Below, piece by piece: positions 25,312-34,211 of a DNA stretch of 54,136 bases. Each line of letters begins with the position of its first letter. The first letter of the stretch is position 1. Source of the DNA: an archaeon (GTDB taxonomy: Archaea; Asgardarchaeota; Hermodarchaeia; Hermodarchaeales; Hermodarchaeaceae). Below the pieces are notes generated by a model. That model did not search any database. It was not told the origin of the DNA and saw only the letters and a list, made by a program, of their open reading frames with translations. Where the stretch lies: positions 1 to 54,136 of the forward strand of contig JABXGU010000292.1 in assembly GCA_016550415.1 (NCBI GenBank). The letters run 5' to 3'. The translations under genes and the position numbers were made by a program.

Positions 25312-26208
25312 ATGGCAGAACCACCTAAAGGCTCAAAGCCGCAATCTGCACCTCCCCTGCCGCTACAGGAAGAGTTGAAGAAGATAATCCAGTATATTGC
25401 TCAAGTCTATAAATTACAGAAGGAATTTAATGAAAAACTGGTTGAAGTAGATAAAAGAATCAGTGGTCTTGAGTCCAAACTTAAAACGATTGTAGATAAG
25501 AGCATTATACCGATACAATCTGGCATCACAACAGCTGTGGAAAAAAGCATAGCACCAATACAATCCAACATTAAAACAACTGTAGAGAAAAGTATAGCAC
25601 CAATACAATCCAACATTATAGCAGCTGTGGAAAAAAGCATAGCACCAATACAATCCAACATTAAAACAACTGTAGAGAAAAGTATAGCACCAATGCAATC
25701 TGAGTTATTGGAAGCAATTGGAAAACTTATCCAAACTGTTATTGCAGATGAAGTGCTTCCCCAGTTGGTTGGAGCTGCACTAGAACCAGCTCCAAAACCA
25801 TATTCCAAGCCAGCCCCAGAACCAACTCGTGAACCAGCACCAGCTCCTGAAGAACCAAAACCAACCCTGATGCCTGAGACACGTGTGGAATTTCAGACTC
25901 CGCCTAGCCCTCCTGCTCGACGCCCATCAGAGATTCCCGATGCCCGTGTTTCTACCGTAGTTGAAGAACTTGATAACATCGTCAAGGAATTAAAGGGACG
26001 GCAGAAGGTTCAAAGAGAAGCCTTGCGATCAATGCTTGAACAGGCACGCGATATTGCAATGAACAACTTGGCAAGTCGAGCTGTGGCAGCGAGGACATTC
26101 AAAGAGCTCATCAATACTGTGAAGAATACTTCCTTTGATGTCCCAGCCGACGTCATTCAATCTATTATCACAAAAATCGAAGAACTCAGTTTACATATAC
26201 AATCCTGA
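25312..26208 (+). CDS. Repeat-containing coiled-coil protein with proline-rich hinge
   Basis: A 298-residue cytoplasmic protein. The N-terminal third is helical with heptad-like spacing, then five 15-residue repeats occupy residues 57-131 (consensus IKTTVEKSIAPIQSN). A Pro/Ala/Glu hinge (about 155-200) follows, then a C-terminal helical domain (about 205-298) rich in charged residues (VVEELDNIVKELKGRQKVQ). There is no signal peptide or membrane segment. It could be a scaffold or cytoskeleton-associated protein; the family is unknown to me. AGGAG precedes ATG 25312. Confidence 0.75.
   Translation: MAEPPKGSKPQSAPPLPLQEELKKIIQYIAQVYKLQKEFNEKLVEVDKRISGLESKLKTIVDKSIIPIQSGITTAVEKSIAPIQSNIKTTVEKSIAPIQSNIIAAVEKSIAPIQSNIKTTVEKSIAPMQSELLEAIGKLIQTVIADEVLPQLVGAALEPAPKPYSKPAPEPTREPAPAPEEPKPTLMPETRVEFQTPPSPPARRPSEIPDARVSTVVEELDNIVKELKGRQKVQREALRSMLEQARDIAMNNLASRAVAARTFKELINTVKNTSFDVPADVIQSIITKIEELSLHIQS
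25480..25704 (+). repeat. Five tandem 45-bp repeats inside the coiled-coil gene
   Basis: Five in-frame 15-codon units. Units 2+3 (25525-25614) and 4+5 (25615-25704) are nearly identical as 90-bp blocks, so the array has recently duplicated as a dimer. Repeat number is likely to vary between strains. Confidence 0.85.
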
Positions 26209-26386
26209 GCGCATTTTTAGCCAATCCAACAATTAATAGTAGTTCTTTTACATTATACTCGCGATTAGTATTTCATCCAAGTCAATATACTCTGGAAAAG
26301 ATAATGAGCCAACTTGAGTGGTTACAATCTATCACTTAGGTTAATAGTCTAAATTATGGAAATAACTTGAATGAGGTTTTTCAGCT

Positions 26387-27166
26387 ATGACGGTGTCAAA
26401 GACAAAAATAAAATCGGATGCCAAAGAAACAACAGAGTCTCATGGACGTAACGCAACAACTGATTCTATTGTTGAACTAATCCGAAGACGAAGAAGTATT
26501 CGACATATGACAGGAGAACGCATTCCAGATGAAGACCTGGAACTCATCCTCGATTCCGCACGATATGCTCCTTCTCCTGAGAATATGCAAATGTGGCGAT
26601 ACGTCGTCATCCGTGAAGATCAAGAGATGAAACGAATAATTGCAGATATTAGCCAAGAAGCTGCACGATATGTATTTGGGAATTTTCCATATGAAGCAAC
26701 GCAGGGGCGTCTATGGTATATGCCAGATGCCAGTCGTCCTGGAACATATGAAGAAATGCGTGATGGGTCTCTGTTCAGATATCCTGAGAAAGCTGATGCT
26801 GTGATTATTTGTTGTGCTTCCGAGACTTGGCACGATAGTACAGCAATGTACCCCAATGAACTGTGTGGTAGTGTGGTTGTTGCAATGGGGGTATTGAATA
26901 TGTGGTTGGTTGCTCAATCAATGGGATATGCTTGCGCCTATCAAGCTGTGGCCTTTGCAGATCATCGCCATGTTGAATACATTTGTGATCTATTAGGAAT
27001 TCCAAGAACTTGGACACCAATTGCTGCATTTTGTATTGGCGTGCCAGAGAAACCACGTATGCTGGGTCCCTCCCGTTGGCCACTTGAAGGAAGTTTTTAC
27101 ACTGAACGCTGGGGGATTCCCTATGTCAGGCTAGCATTTCGAGGTAAGAAGGAAAAACCAGGTTAA
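26387..27166 (+). CDS. Nitroreductase-family FMN oxidoreductase
   Basis: A 259-residue flavoenzyme. The FMN phosphate site is RRRRSIRHMTGERIPDEDL, followed by LDSARYAPSPENMQMWRY, the typical start of the fold. Further on, a short helix (AMGVLNMWLVAQSMGYA) and a strand region (FCIGVPEKP) match the family core. About 20 extra hydrophilic residues precede the domain. Reduces nitro, quinone or flavin-like substrates with NAD(P)H, or has a specialised role; the substrate is unknown. It heads a run of four same-strand genes with short gaps (17, 23 and 24 bp). Confidence 0.88.
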   Translation: MTVSKTKIKSDAKETTESHGRNATTDSIVELIRRRRSIRHMTGERIPDEDLELILDSARYAPSPENMQMWRYVVIREDQEMKRIIADISQEAARYVFGNFPYEATQGRLWYMPDASRPGTYEEMRDGSLFRYPEKADAVIICCASETWHDSTAMYPNELCGSVVVAMGVLNMWLVAQSMGYACAYQAVAFADHRHVEYICDLLGIPRTWTPIAAFCIGVPEKPRMLGPSRWPLEGSFYTERWGIPYVRLAFRGKKEKPG

Positions 27167-27183
27167 AGGAAAAGTGATGAATA

Positions 27184-27441
27184 TTGGAGATAAAATTACC
27201 TGAGGAAATCACAAAGCGTTTGGCAGAGAAAGCTCGTGAGGCTAATATCACTGTGGAATCTGCGATATTTCTTCTACTTAGTGAATTTGCGGACGGCTAT
27301 GGAAGCCGAATCTATGCAGGAACTTGGAGAAGAGGAGACCGAGGAGAAAAACGTGGAATGCGATATGTTATCGATTGGCCATTCCAGCCAGGCTTCACTA
27401 AGATACCGGGTGACCAATCGATTGACCTAGGAAAAGGATGA
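27184..27441 (+). CDS. Small protein, possible ribbon-helix-helix N-terminus
   Basis: 85 residues with start TTG 27184, since the nearby ATG 27178 is out of frame. The first 35 residues (LPEEITKRLAEKAREANITV...) have the strand-helix-helix pattern of ribbon-helix-helix proteins. The rest is basic and aromatic. It is 17 bp behind the nitroreductase, so it may be co-transcribed. The RHH reading is a guess. Confidence 0.5.
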   Translation: MEIKLPEEITKRLAEKAREANITVESAIFLLLSEFADGYGSRIYAGTWRRGDRGEKRGMRYVIDWPFQPGFTKIPGDQSIDLGKG

Positions 27442-27464
27442 AATTGTAAATGTGATGATGAAAA

Positions 27465-27731
27465 ATGACTCGTTATCGAAAAGCATCAGATGGGCAATGG
27501 CCAGGATATCCTCACCTTCAATTGGAGGATGTGGAGACTGAGACGATTCAACAGAACCGTTACGTCGCTGCGTCTTTGGTGAATAATCGTAAGGGACGAA
27601 TCGTGCTACTTATGGACAAGGATTTCTTTCAGAAATTCTTAGATGCTGTCAGTAAAAGGAAGGGAGATATCAGCGCTCGACACGTTAACGAAGCTGCTGT
27701 TGAAGCTATCAAGAACTGGATAGAGAAATGA
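27465..27731 (+). CDS. Small unknown protein in the nitroreductase gene run
   Basis: 88 residues, soluble, starting at ATG 27465. The end of the chain (ISARHVNEAAVEAIKNWIEK) is an amphipathic helix. No motif that I recognise. Kept as a gene because it is tightly packed between two same-strand genes (23 and 24 bp) and has even, coding-like codon use. Confidence 0.5.
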   Translation: MTRYRKASDGQWPGYPHLQLEDVETETIQQNRYVAASLVNNRKGRIVLLMDKDFFQKFLDAVSKRKGDISARHVNEAAVEAIKNWIEK

Positions 27732-27755
27732 TAGGAAGATGGGAGGATACAGCTG

Positions 27756-28118
27756 ATGGCTAGCCAAATGTTACAACTTTTTGAAACACTCACAAAGAGA
27801 GTGAATGAAAACCAAAAACATAGAGATTTTCTTCGCAAATGGGTTGGGAAATATTATGGAAAAATAATTCAACTTGAAACCGATGAAGACACCTTACATA
27901 TCATCATACACAAACGTGGCACTATGCAACTCGAAAAGGGCTCCTATCCTTCTCCCGACATAATCTACAAGGCAAAAACACAGACCCTTATGAATCTCTT
28001 CACAGGGCGTGCAGATTTTCGTGACCTCATGAAAAGATGGGAAATAATCATCATTGGTGCAGCTCACGAATCTGTTCCACTAGCTCAGTTACTATTCAAT
28101 GTGCTCCAATCTAGCTAG
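27756..28118 (+). CDS. SCP2-like small protein
   Basis: 120 residues. GGGAGG lies about nine bases before ATG 27756. After an amphipathic helix (FETLTKRVNENQKHRDFLRKW), the chain has beta strands (GKIIQLETDEDTLHIIIHKRG) and then a GRADFRDLMKRWEIIIIGA segment, resembling the end of sterol-carrier-protein-2 domains, which bind lipids or act as lipid-transfer modules. The match is weak and short of the usual family length. Last of the four-gene run. Confidence 0.55.
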   Translation: MASQMLQLFETLTKRVNENQKHRDFLRKWVGKYYGKIIQLETDEDTLHIIIHKRGTMQLEKGSYPSPDIIYKAKTQTLMNLFTGRADFRDLMKRWEIIIIGAAHESVPLAQLLFNVLQSS

Positions 28119-28135
28119 AAACGTAATTTGCATCT

Positions 28136-28888
28136 TTAACTTGGGTCTTGTGGTGGACTTAACTTTGAAGGCCACGCTATTTCTACTCGTCGCTTTTCAG
28201 ATACATATGACCATTTGATGTTTTGGGGTCGAGGGTATGCAGTATGTGTTCGTATTTGACGGGTTGGGGTGACGATTACATCGACTGGGGTGTCATGGGG
28301 ATTCATGACAATTTTTTCCGTCACTATCTGAAGGTCATGAACTGTTGTGATAATTGGTGTTTGTGGAGTTACCAGACCCAGTTCTGCAAGGATGGCAGAT
28401 TCAAGGTCGCTATATCCACCTCCTTTTCCAACCCGTCCTCCAAAAGAATCGACTGCAACACTCCCAAATATTTTTGCGTCGATTTTTTCTGTAAGGTCTT
28501 TGACCTGACGACCTATTTTGAATGCGCCACGGATTGTAGCAGCATATGTTAGTTGGTTTGTGGGTATTTCCTGAGGATTTAGTATTAGAAAGCCTGTTCT
28601 GAGTTGAGGACTTGCCATAATCACATTTTTTCCTTCGCAAAGAAGACGATACCTTACTGGTATCTGAGGACTATCCGGTCCGCAAAATACTGTCTGACAA
28701 TTATTCACTATTGGGAGTTGGCAAAGACGTTCAGCAGCATAATCTGCACCAACGAAGTTTGGTATTCGCCCATGGATTGGAAGGGGAGGTCGGGATACAC
28801 CTGCATTTGTGAGTCGTGTCCAGACTTTATTTCGAATCATCTCTTTTAGAACCGATTCCTTAGTCTCTGCTGGCAAACTATGTCCCAT
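28136..28888 (-). CDS. 5-formyltetrahydrofolate cyclo-ligase family protein
   Basis: A 250-residue protein with the MTHFS-like fold. The first helix region (LKEMIRNKVWTRLTNAGVS) and the glycine-rich loop GGRVGKGGGYSDLE are the family's nucleotide/substrate site. The later TTVHDLQIV and HDTPVDVIVTPT segments match the last strands (D-x-P-V-D-x-I-x-T). Classical enzymes convert 5-formyl-THF to methenyl-THF with ATP. Archaeal members may act on related cofactors. It converges with the preceding gene run (17 bp gap). Start ATG 28888. Confidence 0.85.
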   Translation of the reverse strand: MGHSLPAETKESVLKEMIRNKVWTRLTNAGVSRPPLPIHGRIPNFVGADYAAERLCQLPIVNNCQTVFCGPDSPQIPVRYRLLCEGKNVIMASPQLRTGFLILNPQEIPTNQLTYAATIRGAFKIGRQVKDLTEKIDAKIFGSVAVDSFGGRVGKGGGYSDLESAILAELGLVTPQTPIITTVHDLQIVTEKIVMNPHDTPVDVIVTPTRQIRTHTAYPRPQNIKWSYVSEKRRVEIAWPSKLSPPQDPS

Positions 28889-29119
28889 ATTAAATCAGCC
28901 TCCAATACACAGCAAATTAGGTAATCATCTAACCAAGATTTACTGAATAGTTCTCCCGACTCTTCATTCTCAATCCAATTATGGACAGTACTAACTTTCC
29001 AATGATTACTTAAAAAGATTCAGTAGATTTAGTATTGGAATATCAACTAGGTATGCATCAGACGAATTAGTAGCTCATCTGAGTTACTATAACTTGTTAA
29101 ACTGAAGTGTTGGAAAGAC

Positions 29120-30346
29120 TCAGCCTTGAGTCGTTTTCCATGGATCAGGAGCGCTTTTTCCCTTATACTTTAGCTGGAAACCAGTATCAATACTCATAGC
29201 TTCCTTCAGTATTACGTTACCAGCCACCAATCGTTGAACCTGATTTGTTCCTTCATAAATCTGAGTCAATTTTGCCCCACGCATTAGTTGTTCAGCAGGA
29301 TATTCTCTAAGGTATCCGTATCCGCCCATGATCTGCACACAATCAGTTGTATTCTGCATAGCTGCATCAGTAGCAAAGAATTTGGCACAGGCAGATTCCT
29401 TTGAGTTACTCATGCCCTTGTCAGCAAGCCATGCTGCATATCTTGTCGCCCATCGTGCAGCCATCGTACGAGCTTCCATATCTGCGAGTAAAAAGCTGAT
29501 ACCTTGAAATTGTCCAATGAGTTTTCCGAACTGTTTGCGGTGATTAGCAAATTTTGCCGCTTCATGCACTGCCCGCTGAGCAATACCTACTCCAAGGGCT
29601 GCAATGGCTGCCCGAGTTCTATCAAGGGTCTGCATAGCAATTTTGAAGCCTTCACCTGCCTTTCCAAACAAACAGTCAGCAGGAACTCTCACATCCTCGT
29701 AAACGACTTCACATTGGAAGGAGGCACGCTGACCCATCTTATCCTCAATCAGGGTTATATCAACACCATCAAGTTCAGTATCAACAAGATGAACTGCCAT
29801 GGACTTGTAACCTTGAGAAGGATCTGTAGTAGTGAATACACTGTGATACTTAGCTACATGACCATTAGTGCTGAAACATTTCATACCATTAATGACCCAT
29901 TCGTTACCGTCTTTCACTGCAGTTGTTTTCACTGCTGCAGCATCTGAACCAGCCTCACGTTCAGTTAGGCAAAATGCTGCCAACTGGGGCTTCTTACCAG
30001 TTGCAAAGGGCTTAATGTACTTTTCAAGTTGTTGTGGAGTTGCACCGATAAGAAGGGGGGTAAGTGCCAAATTATTTGCAAGAATTGTAGTGGCAACACC
30101 TCCATCACCGTAACCAATAGCTTCTCCAATCAGCGTTTCTTCAACCATTGAATGCTCTGGTCCGCCATACTTTCTGGGGACATGAGAATTCATCAAGCCA
30201 GCATCATAAGCCTTCTGTGTCAGGTCCCAAGGAAACTCATCTGTTTCCTCTAGTTGCCGAGCGAAGGGTGTTACATTTTTTCTGGTGAACAGTTGTGCAT
30301 TTTCCCAAAGTTCCTGTTCATTTTTAGTTAGAGCAAAATCAACCAT
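29120..30346 (-). CDS. Acyl-CoA dehydrogenase
   Basis: A 408-residue flavoprotein of the ACAD superfamily that forms an alpha,beta double bond in acyl-CoA. Visible motifs: helical N-domain, FCLTEREAGSDAAAVKTTA (FAD/substrate loop), the ISFLLADMEARTMAARW helix, a CVQIMGGYGYLREYP segment, and the catalytic Glu365 in YEGTNQVQRLV. The frame begins at GTG 30355, but ATG 30346 has GAGGTG six bases upstream and is preferred. It would need an electron-transfer flavoprotein, not seen here. Likely linked with the acyl-CoA synthetase. Confidence 0.95.
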   Translation of the reverse strand: MVDFALTKNEQELWENAQLFTRKNVTPFARQLEETDEFPWDLTQKAYDAGLMNSHVPRKYGGPEHSMVEETLIGEAIGYGDGGVATTILANNLALTPLLIGATPQQLEKYIKPFATGKKPQLAAFCLTEREAGSDAAAVKTTAVKDGNEWVINGMKCFSTNGHVAKYHSVFTTTDPSQGYKSMAVHLVDTELDGVDITLIEDKMGQRASFQCEVVYEDVRVPADCLFGKAGEGFKIAMQTLDRTRAAIAALGVGIAQRAVHEAAKFANHRKQFGKLIGQFQGISFLLADMEARTMAARWATRYAAWLADKGMSNSKESACAKFFATDAAMQNTTDCVQIMGGYGYLREYPAEQLMRGAKLTQIYEGTNQVQRLVAGNVILKEAMSIDTGFQLKYKGKSAPDPWKTTQG

Positions 30347-30581
30347 CGTAGACACCTCATCAAGCGCAGATTCGTGTATTTTTCATACAACTTAAAAATA
30401 TGTAGCTTGCGCTGACAATTCCGTAAACTCAGAATCTCAACACCTCTTAAAGTTCCGATTCTGATTATTGACTTAGCGGCAATCTAATTATTAACTCATT
30501 TTAACGTAAAACAAGTTAAGTTTTTATTGGCTTCACAATCAAATAAGCGTAGAGGCACAAACAGAACCAATCCAAAAACGG

Positions 30582-31664
30582 ATGGATGAAATGCAGTCCT
30601 TAACCATAAGGAGAATTCAGACAGGCTTTGCTGCCATGGGAGTAATCATAGTCATTCTGGGAATGAGTTTGAACTTCGGAATACCAAGTGAAACCAATCC
30701 TAGCTTGACAACACTCCTCGAAGAAGAAACGACAGCAAGTAACATCCGTTTCAATCAAGATGCTGTAACAAATCAATTTCAGTTAGACCTGCGTATACAG
30801 AACTCAAGTGTTTATGACTGCTCCACATCTTTATTGAATACTACAAAATTTGACAATATTCAGATTGTAACTTCTCAGGAGAATCTTGAAATCACTTTCA
30901 AAGGAACTAACACGTCGAGTTATCTCCTTGAAATAGAACTGGATGAAGATTTGGAAGAATTTCTTGTCTGTATCAATAATTACTCGTGCCAAGTGCAGTG
31001 GATTTACTTCTACTCAATCATCCCATCCACATACTTTCCTTCCCTAATCGTAGCATTCTCCGGATTACTTCTCGCACTCTTGACACTCATCTTGCAATGC
31101 TCAGGGATTAAACGGTACTTCTTCATAGGGCTCTTCATCAACACATCGATATTCTCTCTTCGCATCTTTGCACTAGCAAATATGGAACTCGGTATGCCCT
31201 ATGGAGTTGACTACGTCCTAGAACTCTACAATGAATACTCTGCGTTCTTCATTACGTGGATAAATGAACTATGGAAAAGAGCCGGATCATATTCTGCATA
31301 TTTCAGTGGATACATTTACTTCCCACTATTCACCTACACAATTTCAGCCCTAGGAAGCCTAGCCACCTGGTTACCCAGCATCATTCAATTCAGCTTCAAC
31401 ATATCTACAAGTTATCTAGTGTACCAGATTGTCCAGTATCTCAAGAGAGACAAGAAATGGTCAATCCTAGCAATGATGACCTACATCTTGAATCCACTTG
31501 CATTATTCTATAGTAGCTTTCTTTGGCTGAACCCCGCACCATATGTTTTCCTGGCTGCACTTTCGTTTTATTTAGTCTCAAGAATAACTACAACCAAGAC
31601 TGCAAGCATTACTAATGCAGCGACCAGCAATTGTCGCAATCTCTATGTTAATGATAGCTACTAA
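30582..31664 (+). pseudogene. GT-C-like membrane protein, 3'-truncated with a frameshift
   Basis: A 360-codon frame for a membrane protein with an N-terminal anchor, an extracytoplasmic domain (about 40-140) and several helices. The segment YILNPLALFYSSFLWLNP, followed by FLAALSFYLVSR, matches the pattern of dolichol-phosphate-dependent GT-C glycosyltransferases. The last about 20 codons of the frame (SITNAATSNCRNL...) are hydrophilic and unlike the family. The +1 frame from about 31609 instead reads QALLMQRPAIVAISMLMIATNQ, the expected next helix, then runs into the end of hppA on the other strand and stops near 31731. The gene looks broken by an indel and a rearrangement. Alternatively, the assembly has an error here. 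Confidence 0.6.
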
Positions 31665-33994
31665 TCAGTGCTTTCCCAAACCCCAATTGGTGGAGTGGGA
31701 CGCTTACTCTTACGATAAGCCCACACCATAGCCAGTAATAGTAGTAACACAGCTAATACTATGCCAAATAGAGCCCATAGGTCACCTGATAGGGCCAAGT
31801 ACCTGTACTGTACTAGAATCGGAGCCATCAATAAGCTGATGAGGTTTACTATCTTTATCATTGGATTCAAGGCAGGACCAGCTGTATCCTTTAGGGGGTC
31901 ACCCACCGTATCACCGACAACCGATGCTTTATGACGAGCTGAGCCCTTCCCTGTATCAGCCTTAGGATCGCTAGGCTCAGTTTCAATATACTTCTTTGCG
32001 TTATCCCAAGCCCCACCAGTAATGGACATATACACGGCTAACAATAAGCCCGATACGATAATGCCGCCAAGGAAGCCACCCAAGGCATAAATCGGCAAAA
32101 CCAAACCGATGAGCAAAGGCAAAGCTACAGCTAAAACCGTTAGAGAAATCAACTCTTTCTGCGCAGCCACAGTACTAATCATAACAGCACGAGAATAATC
32201 CGGCTTCTTACGACCCTCCATAATACCGGGAATCTTCAGCTGGCGTCGAACCTCACCGACAATCTGGCCTGCTGCACGACCAACAGCACGAATGGCCAAT
32301 GCAGAAAACAGCCATGGCAGAGCCGCACCCAATAACACTCCAGTCAATACTATTGGATCGGCTAAAGTAATTACCCAATGCTCTACTCCAAATGTATCGA
32401 TAACTACCAAAGGATTGGCAATACCAATCGAAGCAGCAACACGACCAATATCAACAATGAAACTAGCAAACAAGCTAACTGCTGCAATCACAGCAGATGA
32501 AATTGCGACACTTTTTGTAATTGCCTTCGTCGTATTACCAACTGCATCCAAATCTGCCAGAATCTTCCGAGATTTCTCTGACGCATTAGTCAACTCACCA
32601 ATTCCGCCAGCATTATCAGCAATTGGACCATAGCTGTCCATTGCGACATTGTTTCCAGTGTGTGTGAGTGCACCTATTCCTATTAGCCCAATTCCGTAGA
32701 GGATGTATTCGGGGTTTTGGAAGAAGATGAGTGCTGAGGCTATGAATGTGGCTACGATGACGACGAGGGTCCAGACTGCGGCTTCGTATCCTGTGGAAAT
32801 ACCGGAGAGAATAATTGTAGCTGGTCCTCCGTCTGCGGCTTCGACGATTTCTTTGACGGGTTTGTGGCGGTGGCTTGTGAAGTAGTTGGTAATTGGGTTA
32901 AATGAGACTGCGAGTCCTACGCCAATGGCTATGAGCATAGCAAGGCGGATGTCTCCTACATAGAACCAGGCGAGTACTGAAGTTACAATTATTGTGAAGA
33001 AGCTGGAGGCTTCGTAGGATTGGAACATGGCTTTTTCGGCTTTTTCTGTTTTCCATACTGCGACCATGAATGTTCCAATCATTGATGAGATTACGCCGAC
33101 TGCGCGGACGGTGAGGGGGAAGATTATCCAAAAAATGTAATGCGGGGGAATCGCATAAAGGGCAAGACCAAGAATGAGGGCGGAGACGATGGTTACTTCG
33201 TAGGATTCGAAGATGTCTGCGGCCATTCCTGCGCAGTCTCCTACGTTGTCTCCGACGAGGTCTGCGATTACAGCAGCGTTTCTGGGGTCATCTTCGGGGA
33301 GGTCGGCTTCAACTTTGCCGACCAAGTCTGCACCTACATCTGCGGCTTTTGTGTAGATGCCGCCTCCGATTCGCATGAAGAGGGCGAGGAGTGTGCCGCC
33401 AAAACCGAAGCCGAGGAGTGCGTCGGGGGCGGAAATTCCGAAGAATATGAATATGATTGTGCCTCCCATTAGTCCGAGTCCGTCTGTGAGCATGCCTGTG
33501 AATGTTCCGCCGTGATAGGCTAGTTTGAGGGCTTCGCGGTAGGAGCGGTTGGATGCTGAGGCGACTCGGATGTTAGCTTCGATGGCGATGCGCATGCCAA
33601 GTTGTCCGACCAAGAGAGAGAAGGAGGCGCCCATGAGGAAGGCAATGGCGCGGCCCGTTGCAATTATTCCTCTGATCTGTTCTGAAGTAAGTTCGGGGAA
33701 TACGTCGATGGCTTCAAGGCTTGGGGGGACGATGTAGACGGAGAAGAATAAGCCAATTGTGAGTATAAGTATGAAGGGGAGAATAGATTTGAGTTGTCGG
33801 CTGAGGTAAGCATTGGCTCCTTCTTTTATATTGGTCCATACTTCTTGCATTTTTTTGGTGCCTTTATCGGCTTTGAGTACACTGTGCCGAAGCCAACCCG
33901 CATAGATGAGGCTGAGAATGGCAGCACCTATTACGGTTGCAATAGCGGTTTGTTCGAATAGTGTCAAATTTAGAAATGTATCGAAGAAGGGCAT
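31661..33994 (-). CDS. hppA: Membrane-bound proton-translocating pyrophosphatase
   Basis: A 777-residue, about 16-helix membrane pump that couples PPi hydrolysis to ion transport. Signatures: DVGADLVGKVEADLPEDD, then a DNVGDCAGMAADIFE segment (Mg-PPi site), the SYGPIADNAGGI loop, and the C-terminal SVVGDTVGDPLKDTAGPALN. The GNTTKAITK segment has Lys where K+-dependent enzymes have Ala, so it should be a K+-independent H+-pump (my reading of the known subclass marker). GAGGTTTTC precedes ATG 33994. Codon use changes in mid-gene near 32640. Its 3' end overlaps the end of the broken GT-C gene by four bases. Confidence 0.95.
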   Translation of the reverse strand: MPFFDTFLNLTLFEQTAIATVIGAAILSLIYAGWLRHSVLKADKGTKKMQEVWTNIKEGANAYLSRQLKSILPFILILTIGLFFSVYIVPPSLEAIDVFPELTSEQIRGIIATGRAIAFLMGASFSLLVGQLGMRIAIEANIRVASASNRSYREALKLAYHGGTFTGMLTDGLGLMGGTIIFIFFGISAPDALLGFGFGGTLLALFMRIGGGIYTKAADVGADLVGKVEADLPEDDPRNAAVIADLVGDNVGDCAGMAADIFESYEVTIVSALILGLALYAIPPHYIFWIIFPLTVRAVGVISSMIGTFMVAVWKTEKAEKAMFQSYEASSFFTIIVTSVLAWFYVGDIRLAMLIAIGVGLAVSFNPITNYFTSHRHKPVKEIVEAADGGPATIILSGISTGYEAAVWTLVVIVATFIASALIFFQNPEYILYGIGLIGIGALTHTGNNVAMDSYGPIADNAGGIGELTNASEKSRKILADLDAVGNTTKAITKSVAISSAVIAAVSLFASFIVDIGRVAASIGIANPLVVIDTFGVEHWVITLADPIVLTGVLLGAALPWLFSALAIRAVGRAAGQIVGEVRRQLKIPGIMEGRKKPDYSRAVMISTVAAQKELISLTVLAVALPLLIGLVLPIYALGGFLGGIIVSGLLLAVYMSITGGAWDNAKKYIETEPSDPKADTGKGSARHKASVVGDTVGDPLKDTAGPALNPMIKIVNLISLLMAPILVQYRYLALSGDLWALFGIVLAVLLLLLAMVWAYRKSKRPTPPIGVWESTD

Positions 33995-34211
33995 ATGAAA
34001 ACCTCAGGCCTTGTTTTCGAGATTTTGAGAGGGAATATCTTGCCTTATTAAATGTTGCTTGTTCCGTTTTATTTTCATTTTTAAAAATCTGGGAAATTGT
34101 ATTGTTAAGTTTCTTTACATCTTTTTGTCAAATAATTGCGCGATTATTAGAGGATGGTTAGAATATAGCTATGGTCTGTTTTCTCAACATCTGTAACGCT
34201 TATGTAGTGCC

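Noticed and set aside
25480..25704. CRISPR-like array
   Set aside because: Repeats are contiguous, in frame and coding, with no unique spacers and no cas genes nearby.
33140..33472. 110-codon plus-strand frame inside hppA
   Set aside because: Antisense to a strongly conserved gene; the open frame follows from the C/A-skewed codons of hppA.
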